Program-made: the position numbers and the translations under genes | Part shown: piece by piece, positions 33,131 to 42,030 of the stretch | Position numbering within the stretch: position 1 is the first letter of the stretch | Layout: each line of letters starts with the position of its first letter | The notes under the pieces: generated by a model | Database searches by the model: none | Seen by the model: only the letters and a program-made list of their open reading frames with translations | Told to the model about the DNA's origin: nothing | Source: Shinella sumterensis | GTDB taxonomy: Bacteria; Pseudomonadota; Alphaproteobacteria; Rhizobiales; Rhizobiaceae | DNA length: 64,000 nucleotides | Assembly: GCF_004514425.2 (NCBI RefSeq) | Contig: NZ_MYFN02000009.1 | Span: forward strand, 118,636-182,635 | Direction of reading: 5' to 3'

Positions 33131-33454
33131 GGTGATCTCCGTCGGTTGCGGCCGCGCCTCTCGCGGCCTGACGGCGATCCCTTTCCATCCGGCGGGCGGG
33201 CCGGAACCGCGGCGCTCGCGCCGCGGCCCAGCGCAGCGCCGGGCCGCCGGGGACAGGTTTTTTGCTCCGCGAGGAGCGCCGGCTTCGCCGGCGCGGGGAA
33301 AAAACCTGGCCTCCGGCGGTTGGAGGCCCGAACGCCTGATGGTAAGGGTCGCCTCTCGGCAGGCCCGCAGGCGCGCGCTCATCCGTGCGGCGACCGGCAT
33401 GGCCGCCCTCCCCTCCGCCGCTCCCGCCCCGCCCATCTCCCCATCACGGCCTCA
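33131..33454. other. GC-rich spacer with hairpins, no gene
   Basis: This 324-bp gap between two leftward genes shows no supported reading frame. It contains GCGCCGGCTTCGCCGGCGC (33277-33295), a near-perfect stem with a TTCG loop, and flanking GGTTTTTT and AAAAAACC tracts, so the whole forms a larger cruciform (33257-33309). A C/T-rich tract follows near 33409. Confidence 0.5.
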
Positions 33455-34489
33455 TCACGAAGGCAGGAAGACGGTTGCGTCCTCCGGGGCGAGCTGCGCC
33501 CGGAGGCTGGCGATCAGGCGGCTCGGGTCCAGCCGCAGATCGTCGTTGAAGTCGCCGAGTTCCGGGGCGAGCACCAACGGCAGGATCCCGCGGGCCTGCG
33601 CCCGGCGGCTCAGTCGCTCGATACCGTTCCGGCCGGCGGCATCCGCGTCGGCGGCGATGTAGAGGCGCACGCAACCAAGTGGCAGCTCGAAGGCGGCGAG
33701 GTGATTGGCGGTCAGTGCAGACACCATGGGCATGGCGGGCATGACGTGTGACAGCGACAGGATGCTTTCGAGACCTTCGCCGGCCGCCATGACCGATACG
33801 GGACTGTGGACAGGAAAGGCGAAGCGAACCGCATTGCCGAGCAGTCCGCCAAGAGCGCGGCGCGGATCTTCGACGTGTGCCTTGCCGCCACCGTCGGGGT
33901 CGAGCCAGGTGCGATGCACGCCGGTGATCGTGCCGCCGGGATCGGTCACGGCTGCAATCAGCGCGGGGAAGCTGTGCGTCCGGCCGGTCTGGAGATCGCG
34001 ATAGTAGCAGGACGGGTGATAGCGAAGCGCCGGATGCAGGGATGCCCGCAGGATGCCCCGCTTGCGCAGATAGCTGTCCGCCAAAGTCCCCGCCAGCGGC
34101 TGCGACATGCGAAACAGGCGCTGCGCGCGCTTGTCTGCCGGTCTTTCGACCGGCGGATCGGTTCGGGCGTCGCCCCTGCGGGACGCCGCCGGATCGGGAC
34201 GGGGCTCGTTAAGGAAACGCCGCGCTTCGTCGGTAACGTCGCGGAAATCGACCAGCCCGCAGGTCTCGCGCACGAGATCAAGCAGATCACCATACTCGGC
34301 CGTGGCTCCGTCAGCCCACCGGCCGGCGCGCGGACCGGTCAGGTGGACATAGAGCGACTTGCCCTTGCTGTTGGCGGTGTCGCCGACGATCCAGTAATTG
34401 CCGGCCCTGCGGCCGGCGGAGAGGTAGTGCCGGCAGACCGCCTCGGCATCGCGCGCGAGACGGTTCGCCAGTTCGGAGGCCGAGAGCAT
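33455..34489 (-). CDS. Toprim-domain plasmid primase-like protein
   Basis: 344-aa protein. The N-terminal region GRRAGNYWIVGDTANSKGKS and WADGATAEYGDLLDLVRE is the zinc-finger-less primase-associated region seen in plasmid Toprim proteins. The Toprim fold shows VMAAGEGLESILSLSHVMP (catalytic Glu) and RLYIAADADAAGRNGIERL (DxD). A strong AAGGAGG precedes the ATG. It starts 12 bp after the methylase-helicase gene. Likely a primase or nuclease-like factor for element DNA maintenance. Confidence 0.87.
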   Translation of the reverse strand: MLSASELANRLARDAEAVCRHYLSAGRRAGNYWIVGDTANSKGKSLYVHLTGPRAGRWADGATAEYGDLLDLVRETCGLVDFRDVTDEARRFLNEPRPDPAASRRGDARTDPPVERPADKRAQRLFRMSQPLAGTLADSYLRKRGILRASLHPALRYHPSCYYRDLQTGRTHSFPALIAAVTDPGGTITGVHRTWLDPDGGGKAHVEDPRRALGGLLGNAVRFAFPVHSPVSVMAAGEGLESILSLSHVMPAMPMVSALTANHLAAFELPLGCVRLYIAADADAAGRNGIERLSRRAQARGILPLVLAPELGDFNDDLRLDPSRLIASLRAQLAPEDATVFLPS

Positions 34490-34501
34490 GGCGGTCCTCC
34501 T

Positions 34502-37500
34502 TCAGTGCCGGCTGACGACATCGAGCAGCCGATGGCGCTGCATCAGGCGTGAAAGGATCGCAGCGCCTTCATCGGTGACCGGAATGAAGAAGCGCAACTT
34601 CCATGCGATCATCTCCGAGAACAGGCCGATGGAGCGCAACCAGTCGCGCATCCCGTCCGTGAAGCCGGTCAGTTCGACGCGGTTGTCGTTCATGACCCGG
34701 ACGCGGCGCACCGTCATCTCACCGGCGAGGCTGATAATGGAGGAGCCATCGACTACCGACCGCCACGCCTGCTCCGGGTCGAGCACTTCGCTCCGATCGA
34801 TCCCGAAATTGTTGCAGAGCCGTGAAAGGCCGGCCGGCGCGATCACGCGGCCGACGATGCGCTCGCCATCTTCGGTTTGCAGGCGGTAGACCCGGCAATA
34901 ATCCTGCGGCAGGAGTTTCCAGATCGGCAACAACAAGCCGCTGACGACATGCAGCGTCGACGTCGAGAACTCGGGAACGCTGGCCACTTCGGCATTCCAG
35001 GCAGCGGCGAACACTTGTTCGTCCGCTTCCTCCCAGTTCGTCTCCTCAAGCTGGCGGACCTCGAAGCGCAGCTCGTCCATCGGACGGATGAGCGCGACGC
35101 GCGGCTGCACGGAGCCGTCGTCGAGCATGATAGAGCGTGTCGGGGCCATGACGGCGGCGCGCTCGGACTTTGCGTTGATCATCAGCTTCGCGCGCGGGTC
35201 CTGCGCCACCAGACGGAGGGCATCCTCGATGAGCATCGGCCGGTTGCGGTCCATGCGCTCGATGGTCAGAAGGTGCGACTGCGCGCCCGTGACCGGATGG
35301 GTGTAGACCAGCTTGCGATCCCTGAGCGTCATCCGATCGGCGGTCAGCGTCTCCAGGCCCTTGTCGTAGACGCCGGCAGCGATCGCGCCCTCGATGCGAG
35401 CCGCCAACAGTTCCTCGAACGACTCGAACAGGACGTTTTGCATGGTGATGGTCAGCGCCAGCATGCGATTGAGGAAGGTGTGAATCGGCGGCAATTCATC
35501 CTTCAGTCCCCCTTCCTCGTCGCAGAGTGAGAGGCCCGTGATCGTCTCGAAGGTTTCCAGCGAGCAGCCGGCGACCGCGCCGCTATGGACGCGCTTGTAG
35601 AATTGCCTGAGTGCATCGCGGGCGTATTGGGATTCGAGATTGTCCTCGCTGCGGAACATGCCCTGCCCGCCGGTCTGGCGCTGGCCACGGGTGATCGCGC
35701 CGAGCGTGTCGAGCCGCCGGGCGATCGTCGACAGGAAGCGGCGCTCGGCCTTCACGTCGGTCGCGACCATCCGGAAGCGCGGCGGCTGGGCCTGGTTGGT
35801 GCGATGGCTGCGCCCGAGGCCCTGGATCGCGACATCGGCGCGCCAGCCGGCTTCGAGGAGGTTGTGCAGGCGCTGGCGCTGGTTCTTCGCGCCGAGATCG
35901 GCATGATAGGAACGCCCGGTTCCACCGGCTTCCGAAAAGATCAGGATCGGTTTCTGGTCGTCCATGAACGCGCGCGTCTCGTCGAGATTGGCGCTGCCCG
36001 GCCGGCTCTCGACGGCGAAGCGTGCAAAGGCACCTTCACCATCCCGGCGAACGATACGACGGGAGCGCCCGGTGATCTCGGCAACCTTGTCCGTGCCGAA
36101 ATGCTGGACGATCTGGTCGAGCGCGGTCGGGATCGCCGGAAGGCTGCCGAGTTTTTCGAGCAATTCGTCACGGCGGGCGACGGCCTCACGGCAAAGGACC
36201 GGATTACCGTCGGCATCATAGACCGGTCGGGAGAGGAGCGTGCCTTCGCTGTCCGTGTATTCCTCGAAGAGCTGGGTCGGGAACGAGTTCATCAGGTACT
36301 CCGCGACGATCTCGCGCGGGGTGACGTCGACCTGGATGTCGTTCCACTCGGCGGTCGGGATCTCGGCGAGCCGCCGTTCGGTTATCGATTGCCCTGTCGA
36401 GATCAACTGAACGATCGCGGCATGGCCTTCCGCCACGTCCTGGTTGATCGTGCCGAGCAGAGTCGGCGTCTTCATCGATGTCAGGAGGTGATTGAAGAAA
36501 CGCTGCTTCGTGCTCTCGAAGGCGGAGCGCGCCGCGGCTTTGGCATTTTTGTTGAGCGTTCCGGTCGCCGACGTGATGCTGCAGGCTTCCAGCGCCTGAT
36601 CGAGGCGATTGTGGATCACCTGGTAAGCCTCGGCATAGGAATCGTAGATGCGGACCTGTTCCTCGGTCAGCGCGTGTTCGAGGATCTCGTATTCGACGCC
36701 CTCGAACGACAACGAGCGAGACGCGTAAAGGCCCATCGCCTTGAGGTCGCGGGCCAGCACCTCCATGGTCGCAACGCCGCCATCCTCCATAGCGGCGATG
36801 AATTCGCTGCGCGTGGCAAAGGGGAAGTCGGCGCTGCCCCAAAGACCGAGCCGCTCCGCATAGGCGAGCGACTCGACCTCGGATGCACCGGTCGCCGAGA
36901 CATAGACGACGCGTGCATCGGGCAAGGCGCGCTGAAGGCGCAGGCCGGCGCGGCCCTGCTGTGAGGCCGCCTTGTCGCCACGGTCAGACTTGCCGCCCGC
37001 GGCATTGGCCATGGCGTGGCCTTCGTCGAAGATGACGACGCCATCGAAGATCCTCGCTTCATCGACCGCGCCCTCTTTGTCCTCGCCCTCGCAGAGCCAG
37101 TCGACGATCTGCTGAACGCGGGAGGACTTGCCCTCGCGTTCGTCCGTGCGAAGCGTCGCGAAGGTCACGAACAGGATGCCCTCGTCCAGCTTGATCGGCT
37201 TGCCCTGCCGGAAGCGCGAGAGAGGCGTGACCAGCAGCTTTTCCTGACCGAGCGCGCTCCAGTCGCGTTGGGCATCTTCGATCAAGGTCTCGGATTTCGA
37301 GATCCAGACGTGCCGCCGGCGGCCCTTCAGCCAATTGTCGAGAATGATGCCGGCGGCCTGCCGGCCCTTCCCGGCTCCCGTGCCATCGCCCAAAAACCAC
37401 CCACGGCGATATCGCACCGCGCCTTCGGTATCCGGGGCGACAGCGGTGAGATTGTCGAAGGAGGCATCGACTTTCCAAAAGCCGGCGAGATGGCCCGAAT

Positions 37501-38974
37501 GGGCTTCGCCGGCATAGATCACGCTTTCGAGCTGAGCGTCTGAAAGATCGCCGGTGGTGATCACGGTCTTGGGGAGGTGGGGCCGATAGCTGGGCTTGGG
37601 CGGGGCGACCGACGCCATGGCGACGGACTCGACCAGCTTGTCAGGATGCGGCTTGGCGCCCGGGATGCGGATCGCCCGCAGCTCGTAGGGCTCGTAGATG
37701 CCATCGGCGACATCCAGCCGCTCCGACGGCGGCGCGTCGCGCAGCTCATAGGCGAGTTCGACGATCTCGTCATGGACAGGCGCAGGCGGAGCGGACACCC
37801 GGTTCGGGGCGCGGGGAGAGAGCACGGGGCTCGACCGCAATCCCGCGATAGCGGCGGGGCGCAGTGTCTCGGCCGCCTTGCGCGCGGCCATGTTCACGGC
37901 GCAGGCGCGCAGAATGCCGTTGGACAGCGCGCCGATGGAGTTCGATGCGGTCGACGGAGAGCGCGGCGGCAGGCCGGAAATCCAGGACAGCAATGTGGTG
38001 AGGTTGGGTGCGACAGCGCGACTTTCAACCAGCTTCGTCGGATCGGCCGCCGCAATCTTGTCGATGACCGTCAGCCGTGTTTCCATCGTCGTGCCATGAC
38101 GGGCAAAGACGCTGCCGGCGATCGCGGCGCTGAACGCGACCGTGCCGCGGTCCTGCAAGCGAACGAAGGCGTCACGCCATTTCGGATTGTCGGGGGAAAG
38201 GCTGGAGCCGGTGATGGCAACCAGGCGGCCGCCGGGCACAAGACGGGCGAAAGCCGAGGTGAGATGCCGCCATGCCGCATCGGCCATGCGACCCTCGACA
38301 TGCACACCGGCCGAGAACGGCGGGTTCATCAGCACGACGGTGGGACGGGCGACGCGATCGAGATAGTCGTCGAGATGGGCCGCGTCGTGGTGCGTGACCG
38401 ATGTTCCGGGAAAAAGATGTTCGAGGAGGGCGTGCCGGACCGGCGCATATTCGTTGAGAACGAGGCGCGCGTGGGCGAGCTCGCCGAAGATCGCCATGAG
38501 GCCGGTCCCGGCGGACGGCTCAAGCAGGACGTCGTCCGCCATGATGGAGGCGGCCCGCGCCGCGACATAGGCAAGTTCGACGGGCGTGGAAAACTGCTGG
38601 AGCCGCTGGGTTTCCTCGGATCGGCGCGTGTGCGTCGGGTTGAGCGCCGCGAGCCGGGTCAGGATGGAAAGGGCCGCCTCCGGCGTATTCGACCGGGCGG
38701 ATATGGCCGAGCCAAACTTGCGAAGGAAGAGCACCTGGGCGACTTCGGTCGCCTCGTAGGCATCCTTCCACGACCAGTATCCTTCGGCGTCCGAGCCGCC
38801 GAATTCAGTGGTAAGGACGGCGCGCAGGTGCGCCGATGTGATGGATTGGCCGGCTTCGAGAAGCGGCAGGAGCACACCCCCGGCTGCGAAGATGTTGCCT
38901 GCGCGGCTGCGTTCTTCGGGCAAGCGCTGCTTGCTGGCAAACGGGTTCATGGCAAAGGAGGAAGGAGCGTTCAT
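34502..38974 (-). CDS. Methyltransferase-helicase fusion (strawberry-notch type)
   Basis: 1490-aa protein. Residues about 120-310 form a class I SAM methyltransferase with EPSAGTG (152-158) and NPPF (217-220), the N6-adenine/N4-cytosine signature. Residues about 460-1100 form an SF2 helicase of the strawberry-notch group: GDGTGAGKGRQ (529-539) as Walker A, FDEGHAM (649-655) as the DExH box, and GLGRSHRTNQAQPP near the end of the second RecA lobe. I chose the ATG at 38974 because GAGG lies 7 bases upstream; the next Met (38950) has no such site. Homologues are plasmid and phage borne, with possible roles in protecting or remodelling incoming DNA. It is probably co-transcribed with the downstream Toprim gene. 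Confidence 0.92.
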   Translation of the reverse strand: MNAPSSFAMNPFASKQRLPEERSRAGNIFAAGGVLLPLLEAGQSITSAHLRAVLTTEFGGSDAEGYWSWKDAYEATEVAQVLFLRKFGSAISARSNTPEAALSILTRLAALNPTHTRRSEETQRLQQFSTPVELAYVAARAASIMADDVLLEPSAGTGLMAIFGELAHARLVLNEYAPVRHALLEHLFPGTSVTHHDAAHLDDYLDRVARPTVVLMNPPFSAGVHVEGRMADAAWRHLTSAFARLVPGGRLVAITGSSLSPDNPKWRDAFVRLQDRGTVAFSAAIAGSVFARHGTTMETRLTVIDKIAAADPTKLVESRAVAPNLTTLLSWISGLPPRSPSTASNSIGALSNGILRACAVNMAARKAAETLRPAAIAGLRSSPVLSPRAPNRVSAPPAPVHDEIVELAYELRDAPPSERLDVADGIYEPYELRAIRIPGAKPHPDKLVESVAMASVAPPKPSYRPHLPKTVITTGDLSDAQLESVIYAGEAHSGHLAGFWKVDASFDNLTAVAPDTEGAVRYRRGWFLGDGTGAGKGRQAAGIILDNWLKGRRRHVWISKSETLIEDAQRDWSALGQEKLLVTPLSRFRQGKPIKLDEGILFVTFATLRTDEREGKSSRVQQIVDWLCEGEDKEGAVDEARIFDGVVIFDEGHAMANAAGGKSDRGDKAASQQGRAGLRLQRALPDARVVYVSATGASEVESLAYAERLGLWGSADFPFATRSEFIAAMEDGGVATMEVLARDLKAMGLYASRSLSFEGVEYEILEHALTEEQVRIYDSYAEAYQVIHNRLDQALEACSITSATGTLNKNAKAAARSAFESTKQRFFNHLLTSMKTPTLLGTINQDVAEGHAAIVQLISTGQSITERRLAEIPTAEWNDIQVDVTPREIVAEYLMNSFPTQLFEEYTDSEGTLLSRPVYDADGNPVLCREAVARRDELLEKLGSLPAIPTALDQIVQHFGTDKVAEITGRSRRIVRRDGEGAFARFAVESRPGSANLDETRAFMDDQKPILIFSEAGGTGRSYHADLGAKNQRQRLHNLLEAGWRADVAIQGLGRSHRTNQAQPPRFRMVATDVKAERRFLSTIARRLDTLGAITRGQRQTGGQGMFRSEDNLESQYARDALRQFYKRVHSGAVAGCSLETFETITGLSLCDEEGGLKDELPPIHTFLNRMLALTITMQNVLFESFEELLAARIEGAIAAGVYDKGLETLTADRMTLRDRKLVYTHPVTGAQSHLLTIERMDRNRPMLIEDALRLVAQDPRAKLMINAKSERAAVMAPTRSIMLDDGSVQPRVALIRPMDELRFEVRQLEETNWEEADEQVFAAAWNAEVASVPEFSTSTLHVVSGLLLPIWKLLPQDYCRVYRLQTEDGERIVGRVIAPAGLSRLCNNFGIDRSEVLDPEQAWRSVVDGSSIISLAGEMTVRRVRVMNDNRVELTGFTDGMRDWLRSIGLFSEMIAWKLRFFIPVTDEGAAILSRLMQRHRLLDVVSRH

Positions 38975-39089
38975 TGGAAACCTCATCGAGAGCGGAAAGG
39001 AGCCGGCCGCCGGGCGCTCTCCAAGCCCGCCAGGCCACCCCTTCCCGGCCCCTCTCTCCCTCTGGGGCGCTATCGGCGGCGCCCGGCCT

Positions 39090-39401
39090 TCAGCCGGGCG
39101 CGAGCTTGAGGTTTCCGAATGCAGCGACGCCGGCAGCCGAGACTTCATGCAGGACGGCCTTGCCGCCGGCGGCGATCCATGCGGCTGCCTGCTCGGCAGA
39201 CAGTTGCTGGACATGGACGAAGTTGCGCTCGGCGCAGAGGCGCTGGCGATCGAAGGCTTCACGGTCTTCGAAGGCGTAGAGCATATCCCCAGCACCATCC
39301 CAGAAGACGATGGCCAAGCGCGTCGGCTCGACCACTTCGGACCGGAAATTCAGGAAGACCGGCGTGGCGATAGGTGGGCAGGCAAGGACAGACAGGCTCA
39401 T
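39090..39401 (-). CDS. Hypothetical plasmid-accessory protein
   Basis: 103-aa protein beginning MSLSVLACPPIATPVFLNFR, with DGAGDMLYAFEDREAFDRQR. The ATG at 39401 has an AGGAG site 7 bases upstream. The pattern resembles small proteins common in this kind of rhizobial accessory block, but no function is known to me. A hairpin of the dispersed family follows its 5' end at 39426-39455. Confidence 0.75.
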   Translation of the reverse strand: MSLSVLACPPIATPVFLNFRSEVVEPTRLAIVFWDGAGDMLYAFEDREAFDRQRLCAERNFVHVQQLSAEQAAAWIAAGGKAVLHEVSAAGVAAFGNLKLAPG

Positions 39402-39425
39402 GTTGCTCTCCTGAAAATACGGAAA

Positions 39426-39455
39426 GGCCCGGCGCTCCTTTCGGAGCACCGGGCC
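39426..39455. repeat. Intergenic hairpin, CCCGGC family (copy 1)
   Basis: GGCCCGGCGCTCC and its near complement GGAGCACCGGGCC flank a TTTC loop. It lies 25 bp upstream of the 103-aa gene start, in the intergenic position shared with the other copies. Confidence 0.75.
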
Positions 39456-39518
39456 GGGATTGAGGAACAAAGAGAAGTTCGGGCGCGAAACGGCGTCCGA
39501 AACGGACGGATCGGGCCT

Positions 39519-39704
39519 CTAGCTATGCGTGTAGCCGTCGGCCTCTATGCATAGCCACATCCCGCACCATCGCAGTGCGACGGCTCCGTCTGCCGCGGCG
39601 ACGGGAACGGCCAGCTTCCGGAATGCGCGATAGGAGAGGCCCTGGTCGGCCTGTTGCCATTTCAGGTGAATGGCGCGGCGTTGTTCTTTCGTGACGCATA
39701 TCAC
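39519..39704 (-). CDS. 61-residue small protein
   Basis: Starts at GTG 39704 with GGAGG 7 bases upstream. It reads ICVTKEQRRAIHLKWQQADQ, then FRKLAVPVAAADGAVALRW and ends GMWLCIEADGYTHS. I know similar plasmid micro-proteins with this ending but no function. The GTG overlaps the stop of a 37-codon gene by 4 bp, so translation is probably coupled. Confidence 0.72.
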   Translation of the reverse strand: MICVTKEQRRAIHLKWQQADQGLSYRAFRKLAVPVAAADGAVALRWCGMWLCIEADGYTHS

Positions 39705-39814
39705 CTGATGCCCTCCTCTGCTGTTCGGGCATCCGCGCCCACGATAGCCGCGGATTTGTCCCAGCCGAGCGTCGTCTTGGTCTCGCGGCGCGCCGCCAAT
39801 TCATTCGGTGTCAT
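39701..39814 (-). CDS. 37-residue micro-protein, translationally coupled
   Basis: ATG at 39814 with AGGAG 6 bases upstream gives MTPNELAARRETKTTLGWDK and a short tail ending TAEEGIR. The start lies inside the end of the upstream 88-aa gene and the TGA overlaps the next GTG (GTGA). This chain of overlaps supports it as a real gene despite its size. Confidence 0.6.
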   Translation of the reverse strand: MTPNELAARRETKTTLGWDKSAAIVGADARTAEEGIR

Positions 39815-40067
39815 TGGCGTCTCCTCTGATCTTGCTCGCGTAGCTGTAGAGGAAAGCCGATTGCGAGCAGTCCACTCCCGAATTGATGAGGTGGAGCAGC
39901 ATGGCGTCGACGTTGCCGCGGCTCAACGCCGCGTGCTGTGTGAGTACCTGGGTCGCGCTGGTCACGTGACCGGCGTGCGTCGTCTCCCCCTCATCCGGTG
40001 CCCATTCGACGCGAGCGACTAAGCTCATTCCAAGGTCAGACGCTTTCTTGGCAAGATCGGTCAACAT
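39801..40067 (-). CDS. Hypothetical protein, possibly frameshifted near its start
   Basis: 88-aa frame MLTDLAKKASDLGMSLVARV, then HAGHVTSATQVLTQHAALSR and VDCSQSAFLYSYASKI. The ATG at 40067 has only a weak ribosome site. A better one (AAAGGAAACCGCC) precedes an ATG at 40104, which opens a different frame reading MATEREYDDHRTHVDRSC and stops after 22 codons. The two halves read as one sensible protein if one base were added near 40055, so a recent frameshift is likely. Function unknown. Confidence 0.6.
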   Translation of the reverse strand: MLTDLAKKASDLGMSLVARVEWAPDEGETTHAGHVTSATQVLTQHAALSRGNVDAMLLHLINSGVDCSQSAFLYSYASKIRGDANDTE

Positions 40068-40226
40068 GGGTCCGATGATCGTCGTATTCTCTCTCGGTTG
40101 CCATGGCGGTTTCCTTTTCTTTGGTGGAGGTGACGGCGCGGCTTTCGACTGGAAGATTTTGGACGCGTTGGGCTGCCGGTAGCGCAAGGATGGGATTGCG
40201 GACATCGGCCCGGCTGGATCGGTTGA

Positions 40227-40647
40227 TCATTCCTCACCTCCCGCCGATATCTCGCCGGCGCTCGCCTCAACGGAGACTTCGTCCTCGTTGGCCTCAAGCA
40301 GCATCAGGATGCGGTCACCGACAGCGACGCATTCGTTGATCCAGCAATGATCAGTGGCGGAATGTCGACCGAACCGCTTCGTCGGGACATAGATGATTGT
40401 GAAATGCGGACTCACGACCATCCTGTGCGTGATGAATGGCAGGGCCCCCGACTGCTACGACGATGCCGCCAGTGCCGTATGATGTGCGAACGTTCATGCC
40501 CGATTGCACCAACACCGGAACATCGGGCGCGCCGGGCGGTGTCAGACGATATCGCTTGGGATCATGTGCTCCGAGCTCGGCCGAGTAGAGCGAATGAGCA
40601 AGATGCGAGCGTGGTTCGCCGGGCCGGGGTTTACGCTTTATCTGCAT
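40227..40647 (-). pseudogene. Hypothetical accessory gene split by a frameshift in a G-run
   Basis: The ATG at 40647 has GGGAGG upstream and opens MQIKRKPRPGEPRSHLAHSL, then PPGAPDVPVLVQSGMNVRTS and YGTGGIVVAVGG. After the five-G run at about 40444-40448 the frame is lost and soon stops at 40351. Removing one G continues as ALPFITHRMVVSPHFTIIYV, CWINECVAVGDRILMLLEAN, to a stop at 40227. So the intact protein would be about 139 aa. Either a true mutation or a homopolymer sequencing error. Confidence 0.75.
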
Positions 40648-40843
40648 CGTTGCCTCCCGTTTGGCTTCTGGTACCGTTGCGACATGGCGGATCGTTCGAG
40701 ACCTCACCATCCCGGAGAGGATCGAGAAAATTTGGAGATCCGAATCCCTTGTCGAAGAGTTCCTGCGCTTCGTCGGCATCCGCGGCCAGGACTTGCCGAG
40801 TTCCCTCGATGCGCCAGTCGATCAGCCAAGGTTTCTTAGGCAT
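40631..40843 (-). CDS. 70-residue small protein
   Basis: Starts MPKKPWLIDWRIEGTRQVLA, then ADADEAQELFDKGFGSPNFL and a polar tail. GGAGG lies 7 bases before the ATG at 40843. It overlaps the start of the next leftward gene by 17 bp and the end of the preceding methyltransferase remnant by 8 bp, as expected inside a compact operon. Family not recognised. Confidence 0.7.
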   Translation of the reverse strand: MPKKPWLIDWRIEGTRQVLAADADEAQELFDKGFGSPNFLDPLRDGEVSNDPPCRNGTRSQTGGNDADKA

Positions 40844-41619
40844 GTCCGCCTCCTGCCGTGATCGTGACGACGCAGGTATTGACCGCAGTCCCCGACGATC
40901 GGAAGGAGCCTTCAGGGAGCGGTTCGATGGCGCCGCCATGATCTGCGACGAAGTCGCGGAACGCTGTGGTCAGCTTGTTGGCCCTGAACAGAATGGCGGC
41001 GGACATGATCGCGACCAGACGGCCGCTGCGCTTGAGAAAGCCGAAAGCCTGCATGACGTGCCGGATGTCGTCCTGCCGGCAAAGGGCGGGTTCATCACGA
41101 TGCGATCGTAGGATGCTTCGGGCTGCATATCGAGGAAGTCGGCCTGTTGCCCGGTGCAGAACGAGGCGGCAGGCATGCTGTCGAGACGGGCAATCCTGAG
41201 CGCCAGGCGAGCGCATCGCGCGGCATCGATCTCGATCGTGTGGACATGGCCGCCGGCGGCAATCGCTTCCACGGCGATGTTCCCGAGCCCGGCACTCGGT
41301 TCAAGAACTCGCATCCGGGGCCTGATGTCGGCGCGGTCGACCACATCGCTGGCAAGGGATTGAGGCGTATCGAACTGGCCGAAGTCCTGTTTCGTGCGGG
41401 AATACTACCCGTAAGCAGGATCGGTTCGAGCGCCTCGGCGGCATCCCCTTCGAAAACATGGGCTTTCGCGGCCCGGTTCCATTTTCCACCGGCAGCCTGA
41501 AGAACCTTGTCGGTTTCGACATAGAGTTTGCGATCGAGCTGGTCGATCAAGGATACCTTCGAGCCTTCGACGACAGCAGCGCCGAGAATCCTGAGTACGT
41601 TTGTCGCAATCTGCGGCAT
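40836..41619 (-). pseudogene. Class I SAM-dependent methyltransferase broken by two frameshifts
   Basis: Three frames together give one protein. MPQIATNVLRILGAAVVEGS to LEPILLTG is followed, after one missing base near 41400, by YSRTKQDFGQFDTPQSLASD, MRVLEPSAGLGNIAVEAIAA and YDRIVMNPPFAG. After a second missing base near 41084 it ends QDDIRHVMQAFGFLKRSGRL and NTCVVTITAGGGHA. Motif I (EPSAGLGN) and motif IV (NPPF) mark an N6-adenine-type DNA methylase. As it stands the product is truncated. The intact form would be about 261 aa. Confidence 0.8.
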
Positions 41620-41742
41620 TGTTGAATTCCTTTTTTGTTGGGGGGAAGCGAGAAGACCCGCCGCGCGCCTAGCTGAAAATCCGCCGGTCAGATGGGTGGC
41701 GTCGCGGCTCGGGTTGCCGACCAAGCGTCGGGTGATAGGCCG

Positions 41743-41943
41743 TCAAAGACGGAAGGCGTTCACGAGTTCGCGCCTGTCGAGCCGATGCTCTGCGAGCATC
41801 GAGCGGTAGAAGCGTTTGCGCGCGAAACGGAAGGCAGGGTCGTGCCGCATCCGGCGATCGAACTGGCAGGCAGCGGCGCGCACGACGGTGCGCCAGTTCG
41901 CATCCGCGCGGATGCGGAGGCGTGGATAGATGGGGTCATTCAT
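41743..41943 (-). CDS. 66-residue basic small protein
   Basis: Begins MNDPIYPRLRIRADANWRTV and ends AEHRLDRRELVNAFRL; strongly Arg-rich and likely to bind nucleic acid. The ribosome site (GGAAC) is modest. It is followed upstream by a palindrome CGCGAGGG/CCCTCGCG around 41961-42004. Family not recognised. Confidence 0.6.
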   Translation of the reverse strand: MNDPIYPRLRIRADANWRTVVRAAACQFDRRMRHDPAFRFARKRFYRSMLAEHRLDRRELVNAFRL

Positions 41944-42030
41944 GGTGATGTTCCGTGGAGCGCGAGGGGGTAAGCCCGGGCCGCTGTGCGCTCTCTCCCT
42001 CGCGGCCGGATCTAGAACCCCGGCGTCGGA

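Noticed and set aside
35585..36964. 459-codon plus-strand frame inside the methylase-helicase gene
   Set aside because: Antisense shadow of the helicase domain with its clear DEGH and Walker motifs on the minus strand.
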